This document shows positions 8,259-17,651 of a stretch of 64,000 nucleotides of DNA, piece after piece. The translations under genes were made by a program, and so were the position numbers. The stretch comes from Streptomyces sp. NBC_01142. GTDB taxonomy: Bacteria > Actinomycetota > Actinomycetes > Streptomycetales > Streptomycetaceae. The stretch is taken from positions 1,674,001 through 1,738,000 of the forward strand of contig NZ_JAPEOR010000001.1 of assembly GCF_026341125.1 (NCBI RefSeq), read 5' to 3'. The first letter of the stretch is position 1; each line of letters opens with the position of its first letter. Below the pieces are notes generated by a model. The model did no database searches. It saw nothing but the letters and a program-made list of their open reading frames with translations, and was not told the origin of the DNA.

Positions 8259-9635
8259 GTGGCCGTGACCGAACCTGCTCCGGTGGCGCTGCCCGCCGCG
8301 CACGAGGGGATTCTGCGTCGGCAGTCCCTGCGCGAGTCGGCAGCGCGTACGTATGCGCGCTCGCTGCCCATTGTTCCCGTACGGGCCCGAGGGCTGACGA
8401 TCGAGGGGGCGGACGGGCGGCGGTACCTCGACTGCCTTTCCGGCGCGGGGACTCTGGCGCTCGGGCACAACCACCCCGTTGTCCTGGAAGCAATCAGGAA
8501 GGTCATCGACTCGGGTGCACCGCTGCATGTCCTCGACCTCGCGACACCTGTCAAGGACGCGTTCATCACCGAGCTGTTCTCCACGCTGCCGCGGGAGTTC
8601 GCCGACAACGCGCGCATCCAGTTCTGCGGACCCGCAGGCACCGACGCGGTCGAGGCGGCCCTCAAGCTCGTCCGCACCGCGACCGGCCGCAGTGGCCTGC
8701 TCGCCTTCACCGGCGCCTACCACGGGATGACGGCCGGTGCGCTCGACGCCTCCGGCGGTGCGACGGACGTACGGGTGACCCGGCTGCCCTTCCCCCACGA
8801 CTACCGCTGCCCCTTCGGCATCGGCGGCGAGCGCGGTGCCGAACTCTCCGCGCGCTGGACCGAGAACCTCCTCGACGACCCCAAGAGCGGCGTTCCCGCA
8901 CCGGCCGGGATGATCCTGGAACCGGTGCAGGGGGAGGGCGGAGTGATCCCGGCCCCCGACGGGTGGATGCGCAGGGTGCGTGAGATCACGGCGGCTCGCT
9001 CCATCCCGCTGATTGCCGACGAGGTGCAGACGGGAGTCGGGCGGACCGGCACTTTCTGGGCGGTCGAGCACAGTGGCGTCGTGCCCGATGTCATGGTGCT
9101 CTCCAAGGCGATCGGCGGCTCCCTTCCGCTGGCTGTGATCGTCTACCGGTCCGAACTCGACGCCTGGCAGCCCGGTGCCCATGCCGGCACCTTCCGCGGC
9201 AATCAGCTCGCCATGGCGGCGGGCGCCGCCACCCTCGCGTTCGTACGCGAGAACCGGCTCGCCGAACGCGCTGCGACTCTCGGCGCGCGCATGCTGGGAC
9301 AGCTTCAGGGGCTGGCCGCGGCCCACCCCGGCATCGGAGACGTACGCGGCAGGGGCCTCATGATCGGCATCGAACTCGTCGATCCGGACGCCGCCGCCCC
9401 CGACGCCGTGGTCCCGCCGCCCGCACCCGCCTTCGCCGCCGCCGTCCAGCAGGAGTGCCTGAACCGCGGGCTCATCGTCGAACTCGGCGGACGCCAGGCC
9501 GGTGTCGTGCGGCTGCTCCCTCCTCTGACTCTCACCGATGAACAGGCGGCGGCTGTCCTCGACCGCTTCGCCGACGCCCTGGCCTCCGCCGAGCGCTCCA
9601 CGCAACGCCGCACCGACAGCGGGCAGTCGTACTGA
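8259..9635 (+). CDS. Class III PLP aminotransferase, diaminobutyrate--2-oxoglutarate type, siderophore operon
   Basis: 458 residues, GTG start with GGAGGA 9 bases upstream. Fold-type I, class III transaminase: LIADEVQTGVGRTG carries the PLP-contacting Asp, VLSKAIGG the Schiff-base Lys, and GPAGTDAVEAALK and GAYHGMT are family hallmarks. Enzymes of this group make L-2,4-diaminobutyrate from aspartate semialdehyde, as RhbA does for rhizobactin 1021. Its position as first gene of a four-gene run with two IucA/IucC synthetases supports a role in supplying the diamine unit of a siderophore; the exact substrate is inference. 30 bases separate it from the next gene. Confidence 0.85.
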   Translation: MAVTEPAPVALPAAHEGILRRQSLRESAARTYARSLPIVPVRARGLTIEGADGRRYLDCLSGAGTLALGHNHPVVLEAIRKVIDSGAPLHVLDLATPVKDAFITELFSTLPREFADNARIQFCGPAGTDAVEAALKLVRTATGRSGLLAFTGAYHGMTAGALDASGGATDVRVTRLPFPHDYRCPFGIGGERGAELSARWTENLLDDPKSGVPAPAGMILEPVQGEGGVIPAPDGWMRRVREITAARSIPLIADEVQTGVGRTGTFWAVEHSGVVPDVMVLSKAIGGSLPLAVIVYRSELDAWQPGAHAGTFRGNQLAMAAGAATLAFVRENRLAERAATLGARMLGQLQGLAAAHPGIGDVRGRGLMIGIELVDPDAAAPDAVVPPPAPAFAAAVQQECLNRGLIVELGGRQAGVVRLLPPLTLTDEQAAAVLDRFADALASAERSTQRRTDSGQSY

Positions 9636-9665
9636 CCGCGGACAACATCCCAAGGAAGCCCCTCC

Positions 9666-11567
9666 GTGAACCCCACCCCCGCACCCGATGCGCCCGAGGC
9701 CGACGGCCGTTCCACCCCCCACCACCGAGGAGGGTCCGGAACTCTTGGCCCCTTTGCGGTCGAGACGGCGACGGTGCCCCGCCAACAGACGGGGGGCCAC
9801 GGTGAACAGCACGCCCCCACGGCAATCGGGCTCGCCGGCGCCAGAGCGGCCGAGCTCCTCGACCATCCCGACCCGCACCGCGCGGCGGACGCGGCGGCCG
9901 TCGAGAATCTTCTCCGCTGCTGGGTACGGGAGAACAACCTCTCCAGGCCCGACGGAAGTACCCTGCGCATCCCGTTGCACGCCAGCGGCACCGCGCTTCT
10001 CGTCCCCGTCCGGTACTGGTCGGCCACCGGATGGCACCGCTTCGGCCTGCCCGCACTGGAGGGAGCGCTGCGCGACGCACCGGGCGCCGATGCCGTCACC
10101 GTCGCCGCGCTCATCGGCAGAGAAGCCGGCCAGACCGATGGAGCCGACCTGGTCGGCCGGGTCGCCGACTCCGTACGGCGCACCGCCGGCTTCATCACCG
10201 ACCGCCGCGAACGCCCCGCCCCGACGCCCGAGGCGGACCTCTTTCTCACCGCCGAGCAGTCACTCCTGCTCGGCCACCCGCTGCACCCGACGCCCAAGAG
10301 CCGCGAAGAGCTCTCGGATGCCGAAATCCGGCTTTTCTCCCCCGAGTTGCACGGCTCCTTCCCGCTGCACTGGATGGCCGTGGACCGGTCCGTCATGGCT
10401 GCCGAATCTGCGTGGACCGAACAGGGACGCGCCCTGCCCGCCGAACAGCTCACCGCCCGCCTCAGCGGGGACCTCCAGCTCCCCGACCACACAGTCCCTT
10501 TGCCGCTGCACCCCTGGCAGGCGCGCGAACTGAAGCACCGCCCTGCCGTCGCCGCCCTCCTCGATGCCGGTCTGCTGCACGACCTCGGTCCTCACGGGGA
10601 CCCCTGGCACCCCACCTCCTCGGTCCGTACCGTGCACCGTCCCGGCGCACCGGCCATGCTCAAGCTGTCCCTCGGCCTACGCATCACCAACTCCCGTCGT
10701 GAGAACCTCCGCAAGGAACTCCACCGCGGCGTCGAGGTTCACCGCCTGCTCCGCACCGGCCTCGCCGAGCAGTGGCGAGCGGCTCACCCCGGCTTCGACA
10801 TCGTGCGCGACCCCGCCTGGCTCGCCGTCGACACCGCCGACGGCGAACCACTGCCCGGCCTCGACGTCATGCTGCGCCACAATCCGTTCGGCCTCGGCGA
10901 CGACGCCGTCTGCATCGCGGGACTGACCGCACCCCGTCCCTGGCCCGGTCGCACAGGGATGCATTCGCGTCTCGCCGACATCGTGGACCGACTCGCCGCG
11001 CGCACCGGCCGGCCCACCGGTGCGGTCGCAGCCGAGTGGTTCCTGCGCTACCTCGGCCATGTCGTACGCCCTGTGCTGTGGCTGGACGCCGCAGCGGGTA
11101 TCGCTCTCGAAGCCCACCAGCAGAACACCCTGGTGATTCTCGACCCCGAGGGCTGGCCCGTCGGCGGCCGCTACCGCGACAACCAGGGCTATTACTTCCG
11201 CGAGTCCCGCCGCGCGGAACTCGACCGCCGCCTTCCCGGTATCGGCTCGATCAGCGACACCTTCGTGTCCGACGACGTCACCGACGAGCGCTTCGCCTAC
11301 TACCTCGGCATCAACAACGTCCTCGGTCTGATCGGAGCCTTCGGAGCGCAGCGTCTCGCCGACGAGCGCGTACTCATCGCCGCTTTCCGGCAGTTCCTCA
11401 CGGCGACTGCCGCCCTCGGCTCGCCACTGCCCGCGCAACTCCTCGAAGCGCCCACCCTGCGGACCAAGGCCAACCTCCTCACCCGGCTGCGCGGCCTCGA
11501 CGAACTCGTCGGCCCGGTCGACACCCAGTCCGTCTACGTCACCATCACCAACCCCCTTCGTCCCTGA
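9666..11567 (+). CDS. IucA/IucC family NRPS-independent siderophore synthetase (first copy)
   Basis: 633 residues, GTG start with AAGGA upstream. NIS synthetases use ATP to adenylate a carboxylate (usually citrate) and condense it with an amine or alcohol. Family motifs visible: PLHPWQAREL near residue 280, then SSVRTVH, KLSLGLRITNSRRE, EAHQQNTLV and RDNQGYYFRES in the C-terminal half. The last 120 residues (YYLGINNVLGLIGAFG onward) resemble the FhuF-like C-terminal region of the family. The first 45 residues are low complexity. It is clearly distinct from the second synthetase, suggesting the two catalyse successive condensations. Confidence 0.9.
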   Translation: MNPTPAPDAPEADGRSTPHHRGGSGTLGPFAVETATVPRQQTGGHGEQHAPTAIGLAGARAAELLDHPDPHRAADAAAVENLLRCWVRENNLSRPDGSTLRIPLHASGTALLVPVRYWSATGWHRFGLPALEGALRDAPGADAVTVAALIGREAGQTDGADLVGRVADSVRRTAGFITDRRERPAPTPEADLFLTAEQSLLLGHPLHPTPKSREELSDAEIRLFSPELHGSFPLHWMAVDRSVMAAESAWTEQGRALPAEQLTARLSGDLQLPDHTVPLPLHPWQARELKHRPAVAALLDAGLLHDLGPHGDPWHPTSSVRTVHRPGAPAMLKLSLGLRITNSRRENLRKELHRGVEVHRLLRTGLAEQWRAAHPGFDIVRDPAWLAVDTADGEPLPGLDVMLRHNPFGLGDDAVCIAGLTAPRPWPGRTGMHSRLADIVDRLAARTGRPTGAVAAEWFLRYLGHVVRPVLWLDAAAGIALEAHQQNTLVILDPEGWPVGGRYRDNQGYYFRESRRAELDRRLPGIGSISDTFVSDDVTDERFAYYLGINNVLGLIGAFGAQRLADERVLIAAFRQFLTATAALGSPLPAQLLEAPTLRTKANLLTRLRGLDELVGPVDTQSVYVTITNPLRP

Positions 11568-11608
11568 GAGAACACAAGCCGACAGAACTGCGAGAGGAGA
11601 TCTCCACC

Positions 11609-12358
11609 GTGCCTCCCACCGATGCGAGCACCGGGACCGGCACCGACGCCGAGACTGGCGCCGGTCTCACCCCCGAGCCCGGCGGGGGCATTGAGGACAC
11701 CCTGGACCTGAAGCTTCCCGACGAACTCCTCGCGCTGTTCGGGGAGGACGAGCCGGTCCTCGCCCCACAGGCGAACGACACCGTCGGCGGTCTGCTGGAC
11801 AACCCCGCCTACTGGGGCCCCGTCACCACCCCGGTCGGGGCCTTCCAGCTCGTCCCCGTACGCATCGACCGCGATCTGGCACTGATCAGCCGCTGGATGA
11901 ACGACCCTGCCGTGGCTGCCTTCTGGGAACTGGCGGGACCCGAGTCCGTCACCGCTGCCCATCTGCTCGCCCAGCTCGACGGCGACGGACGCAGCATCCC
12001 CTGTCTCGGGGCACTGAGCGGTGTCCCCATGAGTTACTTCGAGATCTACCGCGCCGACCTCGACCCACTGGCCAGGCACTATCCGGCCCGCCCTCACGAC
12101 ATTGGCCTCCACCTCCTGATCGGCGGCGTCACCGACCGCGGCAAGGGAACAGGATCGACCCTCCTCAAAGCCGTCGCCGACCTCGTTCTCGACAATCGGC
12201 CTCGGTGCGCCCGTGTCATCGCCGAACCCGATCTACGCAACACCCCCTCCGTATCAGCCTTCCTGAGCGCCGGCTTCCGCTACTCCGCCGAACTCGACCT
12301 CCCCGACAAGCAAGCCGCCCTCATGGTCCGCGACCGCGCCCTTCGCACCGTGTTGTGA
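11609..12358 (+). CDS. GNAT-family siderophore acetyltransferase (RhbD/IucB-like)
   Basis: 249 residues. The GTG at 11609 is chosen because AGAGGAGA lies 8 bases upstream and it directly follows the first synthetase. Residues 1-85 are acidic, low-complexity and poorly conserved-looking; the acyltransferase domain follows, with RWMNDPAVAAFWELAG, PMSYFEIYRADLD, a central IGLHLLIGG and RGKGTGSTLL (acetyl-CoA loop), and RVIAEPDLRNTPS. These fit the acetyltransferases that acylate hydroxylated amines in hydroxamate siderophore pathways. Its placement between two NIS synthetases strongly supports siderophore assembly. The acyl group and the acceptor amine cannot be read from sequence. Confidence 0.85.
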   Translation: MPPTDASTGTGTDAETGAGLTPEPGGGIEDTLDLKLPDELLALFGEDEPVLAPQANDTVGGLLDNPAYWGPVTTPVGAFQLVPVRIDRDLALISRWMNDPAVAAFWELAGPESVTAAHLLAQLDGDGRSIPCLGALSGVPMSYFEIYRADLDPLARHYPARPHDIGLHLLIGGVTDRGKGTGSTLLKAVADLVLDNRPRCARVIAEPDLRNTPSVSAFLSAGFRYSAELDLPDKQAALMVRDRALRTVL

Positions 12359-12417
12359 ACGACCCGCTGCCTTACTTACACCGCTCGACCCGCATCGGTT
12401 CCACACGAGGAGTCCCC

Positions 12418-14295
12418 GTGCCGAAGTCCCCTGTCACCCATGACTCCGCGCAGCCGCCCGCGGTCCCGTTCACCCCGCCCGGGCTGAACCCGCAGGTCTG
12501 GGACCGGGCGGCCGGCCGCCTCCTCGCCAAGATGCTCGGTGAGTTCGCGTACGAAGAGATCATCGAGCCGGTCCTCGTCCCGGCCCCCGGCGAACACGGC
12601 ACCCTCGCGGGCGAACACTGCACTCCGGCGGGCGCCCACGGCACTCCCGCCGATGGCCACTACACCCTCGCGCTCGACGACGACGGCAGCCTGTCCTTCC
12701 GGGCCCGGCGCGGGGCGTACGGCAGCTGGCGCGTCGATCCGGACTCCCTCACCTGCCGCGGCCGTCCATTCTCCGACCCGCTGGCCTTCCTCGCCCGGGC
12801 GCGCCGTCTCCTCGCCCTCGACGGAGCCACCCTCGGCCATCTGCTGCGCGAGCTGACGATCACCCTCGCCTCCGACACCAGGCTCGATCACAAGGCGCTG
12901 ACCGCGGCCGAGCTCGCCGACCTCGGCTACGCCGAACTCGAAGGCCATCAGACCGGACACCCCTGGCTCGTCCTCAACAAGGGCCGCATCGGCTTCTCCG
13001 CCATCGACACCGCACTCTGGTCACCCGAGGCCCGCAGAGCAGCCAGCCTCCCGTGGATCGCGGTCAGCACCACCCTCGCGGCCTATCGCGGAGTCGCCGG
13101 CCTTGCCGACCCCGAGGACCTGTACGCCCGCGAACTGGACGCTCCGGCACGCGAGTCCTTCGCCGCCGCGCTGCGCGCCAGGGGCCTCGACCCCGACACG
13201 TATCTCTTCCTCCCCGTTCACCCCTGGCAGTGGGACGAGGTGCTCCTGCCCCTGTTCGCCCCCGCCATCGCCCACGGGGACATCGTTCCCCTGCCCCCCG
13301 ACGGCGACATGCGACTGCCTCAGCAGTCCATCCGTACGTTCGTGAATCTGGACCGCCCCGACCGGCACACCCTCAAGCTGCCGCTGTCCATCCTCAACAC
13401 CCTGGTCTGGCGCGGCCTCCCCACCGAACGAACCCTCGCCGCCCCCGCCGTCACCGCCTGGGTGCACGGCCTGCGCGACGGGGATCCCTTTCTGCGCGAC
13501 GAGTGCGGCGTGATCCTCCTCGGTGAGGTCGCCTCCGTCACCGTCGAGCACCCCCTCTACGACCACCTCCCCGAGGTGCCGTACCAGTACAGGGAACTCC
13601 TCGGCGCGATCTGGCGCGAGCCGCTGCAGCCCCGCCTCGCCCCCGGCGAGTGCGCCCGCACACTCGCTTCGCTCCTCCACACGGACCCGCAGGGCCGTGC
13701 CTTCACCGCAGAGCTGGTCGCCCGTTCCGGAGTCACCCCCACGGTCTGGCTCCAGCGGCTCTTCTCTGCCCTGCTGCCCCCGCTGCTGCACTACCTCTAC
13801 CGCTACGGCACTGTCTTCTCCCCGCACGGCGAGAACGCCATCGTCGTGTACGACGACCAGGACGTTCCGGTTCGTCTCGCGATCAAGGACTTCGTCGACG
13901 ATGTGAACGTCAGCGCCCAGCCCCTGCCCGAACACGACGCGATGCCCGACGACGTACGGGCGATCCTGCTCAGCGAGGAGCCCGCCTTTCTCACGCAGTT
14001 CATCCACTCGGGGCTCTTCGTGGGAGTGTTCCGTTTCCTCGCACCGCTCTGCGAGGAGCAACTGGGCGTACCGGAGGAACAGTTCTTCTCGCTCGTACGG
14101 GCGGAGATTCTGCGCCATCAGGCCCGTTTCCCGGAGCTCAAGGACCGCTTCGAGATGTTCGACCTGCTCACACCGCGTATCCAGCGCCTCTGTCTCAACC
14201 GCAACCGGCTCCATCTCGACGGCTACCGTGACCGTCCCGAGCGGCCCCACGCTGCCGTCCACGGCACCGTCCCCAACCCCCTGGGGCCCTCCTGA
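12418..14295 (+). CDS. IucA/IucC family NRPS-independent siderophore synthetase (second copy)
   Basis: 625 residues, GTG start with GAGGAG 8 bases upstream. Motifs: FLPVHPWQWDE near residue 266, QQSIRTFVNLDRPD, LKLPLSILNT, HGENAIVVYDD and IKDFVDDVNVS, the last close to the AcsD/AlcC class of the family. It lacks close similarity to the first synthetase beyond the motifs. A run of four 7-residue repeats lies at residues 58-85. It ends the operon; dinG begins 52 bases downstream. Probably performs the final citrate-amine condensation, by analogy with RhbC/RhbF pairs (inference). Confidence 0.9.
   Translation: MPKSPVTHDSAQPPAVPFTPPGLNPQVWDRAAGRLLAKMLGEFAYEEIIEPVLVPAPGEHGTLAGEHCTPAGAHGTPADGHYTLALDDDGSLSFRARRGAYGSWRVDPDSLTCRGRPFSDPLAFLARARRLLALDGATLGHLLRELTITLASDTRLDHKALTAAELADLGYAELEGHQTGHPWLVLNKGRIGFSAIDTALWSPEARRAASLPWIAVSTTLAAYRGVAGLADPEDLYARELDAPARESFAAALRARGLDPDTYLFLPVHPWQWDEVLLPLFAPAIAHGDIVPLPPDGDMRLPQQSIRTFVNLDRPDRHTLKLPLSILNTLVWRGLPTERTLAAPAVTAWVHGLRDGDPFLRDECGVILLGEVASVTVEHPLYDHLPEVPYQYRELLGAIWREPLQPRLAPGECARTLASLLHTDPQGRAFTAELVARSGVTPTVWLQRLFSALLPPLLHYLYRYGTVFSPHGENAIVVYDDQDVPVRLAIKDFVDDVNVSAQPLPEHDAMPDDVRAILLSEEPAFLTQFIHSGLFVGVFRFLAPLCEEQLGVPEEQFFSLVRAEILRHQARFPELKDRFEMFDLLTPRIQRLCLNRNRLHLDGYRDRPERPHAAVHGTVPNPLGPS
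12589..12672 (+). repeat. Four 21-bp in-frame tandem repeats in the second NIS synthetase
   Basis: Four consecutive 21-base units encode GEHGTLA, GEHCTPA, GAHGTPA and DGHYTLA. They sit between the EEIIEPVLVP strand and LALDDDGSL, probably as a surface loop, and look like a small coding minisatellite. Confidence 0.8.
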
Positions 14296-14347
14296 TGAGC
14301 CGGTGTGTGGTCGCGTTGTCAGTGGTGCCCCGTAGGGTGGACGGGCT

Positions 14348-16318
14348 ATGACGAAGCCATCCCTCCCCGAGCTCCTGCACGCCGCCGTGACCGCCGTCGG
14401 CGGTGTGGAGCGGCCCGGCCAGGTCACCATGGCCGAGGCCGTCGCCGAAGCCGTCGACGACAATTCCCATCTCCTGGTCCAGGCCGGTACCGGCACCGGA
14501 AAGTCTCTCGGCTATCTGGTCCCCGCCCTGGCGCACGGGGAGCGCGTCGTCGTGGCCACGGCCACCCTCGCCCTGCAGCGCCAGCTCGTGGAGCGTGATC
14601 TTCCGCGTACGGTCGACGCGCTGCATCCGCTGCTGCGCCGCAGGCCCGAATTCGCCATGCTCAAGGGGCGTTCCAACTACCTCTGTCTGCACCGCCTGCA
14701 CGAGGGCGTTCCACAGGAAGAGGAGGACGGCCTCTTCGACCAGTTCGAGGCCGCCGCACCCACCAGTAAGCTCGGTCAGGATCTGCTGCGGATGCGCGAC
14801 TGGTCCGACGACACCGAGACCGGGGACCGCGACGATCTGACCCCCGGGGTATCCGACCGGGCCTGGGCGCAGGTCTCCGTCTCCTCCCGTGAGTGTCTCG
14901 GCGCATCGAAATGCGCGTATGGCGCGGAATGCTTCGCCGAAGCCGCCCGCGAGCGTGCCAAGCTCGCCGATGTCGTTGTCACCAATCACGCACTTCTCGC
15001 GATCGACGCCATCGAGGGTGCCCCGGTGCTCCCGCAGCACGAGGTGCTGATCGTCGACGAGGCCCATGAGCTGGTCTCCCGGGTCACCGGCGTCGCCACC
15101 GGCGAGCTCACTGCCGGCCAGGTCAACCGTGCTGTGCGCCGCGCCGCCAAGCTGGTCAACGAGAAGGCCGCGGACTCACTGCAGACCGCTGCCGAGACCT
15201 TCGAGCGGCTGATGGAGCTTGCGCTCCCCGGCCGGCTCGAAGAGATCCCCGAGGATCTTGGGTATGCACTGATGGCGCTGCGCGATGCGGCCCGCACTGT
15301 CATCTCGGCCCTCGGCTCCACACGGGACAAGTCCGTCCAGGACGAGGACGCCGTACGCAAGCAGGCCGTCGCAGCCGTCGAGAACATTCATGATGTCGCC
15401 GAGCGCATCACGCAGGGCTCCGAGTACGACGTCGTCTGGTACGAGCGCCACGACCGTTTCGGTGCCTCCCTGCGAGTGGCTCCGCTCTCCGTCTCCGGGC
15501 TGCTGCGCGAGAAGCTCTTCGCCGAACGCTCGGTGGTGCTGACCTCCGCCACGCTCAAGCTCGGCGGCGACTTCAACGGGGTGGGCGCGTCGCTCGGCCT
15601 GGCCCCGGAAGGAACGGCCGACGAGGACGTCCCGCAGTGGAAGGGACTCGACGTCGGCTCGCCCTTCGACTATCCCAAGCAGGGCATCCTCTATGTCGCC
15701 CGCCACCTGGCGACGCCCGGCCGCGAAGGGTCCCGCGGCGACATGATGGATGAACTCGCCGATCTGGTGGAGGCGGCAGGGGGCCGCACGCTCGGCCTCT
15801 TCTCCTCCATGAGAGCCGCCCAGGCCGCGGCCGAGGAGCTGCGCGGCAGGCTCGACAAGCCGATCCTGCTCCAGGGTGAGGAGACCCTCGGCGAGCTGAT
15901 CAAGACGTTCGCCGGTGACCAGGAGACCTGCCTGTTCGGCACGCTCTCCCTCTGGCAGGGCGTCGATGTGCCGGGAGCCAGCTGTCAGCTGGTGGTGATG
16001 GACCGGATCCCCTTCCCCCGCCCCGATGATCCGCTGATGAGTGCCCGCCAGAAGGCGGTGGAGGAGGCAGGCGGCAATGGCTTCATGGCCGTCGCCGCAA
16101 CGCATGCGGCCCTGCTGATGGCCCAGGGCGCGGGCCGTCTCGTGCGGGCCACTGGCGACCGCGGGGTCGTCGCCGTACTCGACCCTCGGTTGGCCAATGC
16201 GCGGTACGGCAGCTATCTGCGGGCCTCGCTGCCCGACTTCTGGTACACAACGGACCGTAACCAGGTGCGGCGCTCGCTGTCTGCGATCGATGCTGCTGCC
16301 AAGGCGGACGGCAGGTAA
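14348..16318 (+). CDS. dinG: DinG-family ATP-dependent DNA helicase (iron-sulfur, superfamily 2)
   Basis: 656 residues. XPD/DinG-type helicase motifs: AGTGTGKSLGYLVP (Walker A), IVDEAHEL (DEAH box), VLTSATL, and QGAGRLVRATGD (motif VI). Four cysteines in the region SNYLCLHR ... SRECLGASKCAYGAECF can ligate a 4Fe-4S cluster as in DinG/XPD. This family unwinds forked DNA and R-loops. The ATG at 14348 follows a TAGGGT hexamer closely with no ribosome site, so a leaderless message is possible. It converges on lexA, but I find no SOS box in front of it. Confidence 0.9.
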   Translation: MTKPSLPELLHAAVTAVGGVERPGQVTMAEAVAEAVDDNSHLLVQAGTGTGKSLGYLVPALAHGERVVVATATLALQRQLVERDLPRTVDALHPLLRRRPEFAMLKGRSNYLCLHRLHEGVPQEEEDGLFDQFEAAAPTSKLGQDLLRMRDWSDDTETGDRDDLTPGVSDRAWAQVSVSSRECLGASKCAYGAECFAEAARERAKLADVVVTNHALLAIDAIEGAPVLPQHEVLIVDEAHELVSRVTGVATGELTAGQVNRAVRRAAKLVNEKAADSLQTAAETFERLMELALPGRLEEIPEDLGYALMALRDAARTVISALGSTRDKSVQDEDAVRKQAVAAVENIHDVAERITQGSEYDVVWYERHDRFGASLRVAPLSVSGLLREKLFAERSVVLTSATLKLGGDFNGVGASLGLAPEGTADEDVPQWKGLDVGSPFDYPKQGILYVARHLATPGREGSRGDMMDELADLVEAAGGRTLGLFSSMRAAQAAAEELRGRLDKPILLQGEETLGELIKTFAGDQETCLFGTLSLWQGVDVPGASCQLVVMDRIPFPRPDDPLMSARQKAVEEAGGNGFMAVAATHAALLMAQGAGRLVRATGDRGVVAVLDPRLANARYGSYLRASLPDFWYTTDRNQVRRSLSAIDAAAKADGR

Positions 16319-16400
16319 CTCACCCGGACCTATGGCCCTGTAACCCCAGCAGTCACCAGGCAGGGAGCGGCAGGCAGGGGGCATGGAGGCGACATGGCAG

Positions 16401-16433
16401 GGCCCCGGGACCGGCGCAGTGGGTCCCGGGGCC
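16401..16433. terminator. Bidirectional terminator between dinG and lexA
   Basis: Perfect inverted repeat GGCCCCGGGACC (16401-16412) and GGTCCCGGGGCC (16422-16433) between convergent genes. Confidence 0.8.
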
Positions 16434-16454
16434 CGGCCAGAGCCGGCGGGTCTG

Positions 16455-17240
16455 TCACACCCGCCGCAGCACCGCCACCACCTTGCCGAGGATCGTCGCC
16501 TCGTCACCGGGAATGGGCTGGTACGCAGCGTTGTGCGGGAGCAGCCATACATGGCCGTTCTCCCGCTTGAAACGCTTGACCGTGGCCTCGCCGTCCAGCA
16601 TGGCGGCCACGATGTCGCCGTTCTCCGCGACGGGCTGGCGGCGCACGGTCACCCAGTCCCCGTCGCAGATCGCGGCTTCGATCATTGAGTCGCCGACGAC
16701 CTTCAGTACGAACAGCTCGCCGTCGCCGACCAGCTGGCGGGGGAGCGGGAACACATCCTCGACCGACTCCTCGGCGAGGATCGGACCGCCGGCCGCGATC
16801 CGGCCGACCAGCGGTACGTACGACGCGGCGGGCTTGCCGGTCGTGTCGGTCGGCTGAGTGCTGGGCTGGTCGGAGCCGCGCACTTCGTAGGCCCTGGGCC
16901 GGTGGGGGTCCCTGCGCAGGAAACCCTTGCGCTCCAGCGCCATCAGCTGATGGGCGACGGAGGACGTGCTGGACAGCCCGACCGCCTGACCGATCTCGCG
17001 CATCGACGGCGGGTATCCCCGACGCTGCACGGAGTCACGGATCACCTCAATGACACGCCGCTGCCGATCCGTGAGTCCGGAGCTGTCGGCCCGGATCCCT
17101 GGAGGTCGGCCGGGCAGCGAACGCGTGGGCTTGGGACCCTCGGGGGTCGTGGCTGCGTCATTCATGGCATGCACCGGCTCGAATCGGTTCTGGGAGCGGT
17201 CCTGGGCAGTGATGGTGGCACTGTCTGCGGTGGTGGTCAC
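16455..17240 (-). CDS. lexA: LexA, SOS repressor and self-cleaving serine peptidase
   Basis: 261 residues from a GTG with GAGAGGGG upstream; an internal ATG 25 codons later is an alternative. The winged-helix DNA-binding domain has [12 protein letters not shown] and [20 protein letters not shown]. The S24 peptidase domain has the Ala-Gly cleavage site in [10 protein letters not shown], the catalytic Ser in VGDSMIEA and the Lys in GEATVKRF. RecA-stimulated cleavage relieves repression of DNA repair genes. A LexA-type operator lies about 65-75 bases upstream, so it is autoregulated. Neighbours dinG and nrdRJ fit a DNA-maintenance block. Confidence 0.97.
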   Translation of the reverse strand: MTTTADSATITAQDRSQNRFEPVHAMNDAATTPEGPKPTRSLPGRPPGIRADSSGLTDRQRRVIEVIRDSVQRRGYPPSMREIGQAVGLSSTSSVAHQLMALERKGFLRRDPHRPRAYEVRGSDQPSTQPTDTTGKPAASYVPLVGRIAAGGPILAEESVEDVFPLPRQLVGDGELFVLKVVGDSMIEAAICDGDWVTVRRQPVAENGDIVAAMLDGEATVKRFKRENGHVWLLPHNAAYQPIPGDEATILGKVVAVLRRV

Positions 17241-17302
17241 GTCGGCCCCTCTCGAATGGTCTCCCTAGCTGGACAACGGTAGTTGGTTTCGAAAGGTTGC
17301 GC

Positions 17303-17316
17303 CAAACACACGTTCG
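17303..17316 (-). promoter_or_regulatory. LexA (SOS) box of lexA
   Basis: Read on the minus strand it is CGAACGTGTGTTTG, matching the Gram-positive/actinobacterial SOS box CGAAC-N4-GTTYG. It lies 63-76 bases upstream of the lexA start, consistent with autorepression. Confidence 0.75.
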
Positions 17317-17604
17317 AGTGAAAAATCGCAGATTGCCTGACGTGGGCTTCTGGCTGGGTGTATGTGCGAACGATCGGATCGCAAGGCAATTCGGGCCATT
17401 ACGGTAGCCTTCACTGCCGGGCTGCAGTGGGGCGGGGTGATTCCCAGTCTGGCATCCGGGGACCCCAAAGCTGCGGAGCCGCGCGACTCCGTACCCTCGT
17501 GGCCGGTCCGGCGCCGCTCGCGCACCGCGCCCGTACGGCCGTTGGGTCATCGGCCCCGCGCTCCCGCCACGCGACACGCGCTGAGAGCCCAAAGTGCGGC
17601 CAAA

Positions 17605-17651
17605 CCCCCAGATCTAGTGGTTGGATTGTGTCCGCCGCCCACAAGTTGTGG
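17605..17651 (+). promoter_or_regulatory. Two candidate NrdR boxes upstream of nrdR-nrdJ
   Basis: Box 1, CCCCCAGATCTAGTGG at 17605-17620, and box 2, CCACAAGTTGTGG at 17639-17651, are imperfect palindromes whose centres are about 32 bases apart. That is roughly three helical turns, the arrangement described for NrdR box pairs (ACACNANATNTNGTGT-like). They lie 112-158 bases before nrdR, suggesting autoregulated control of the operon. Confidence 0.6.
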
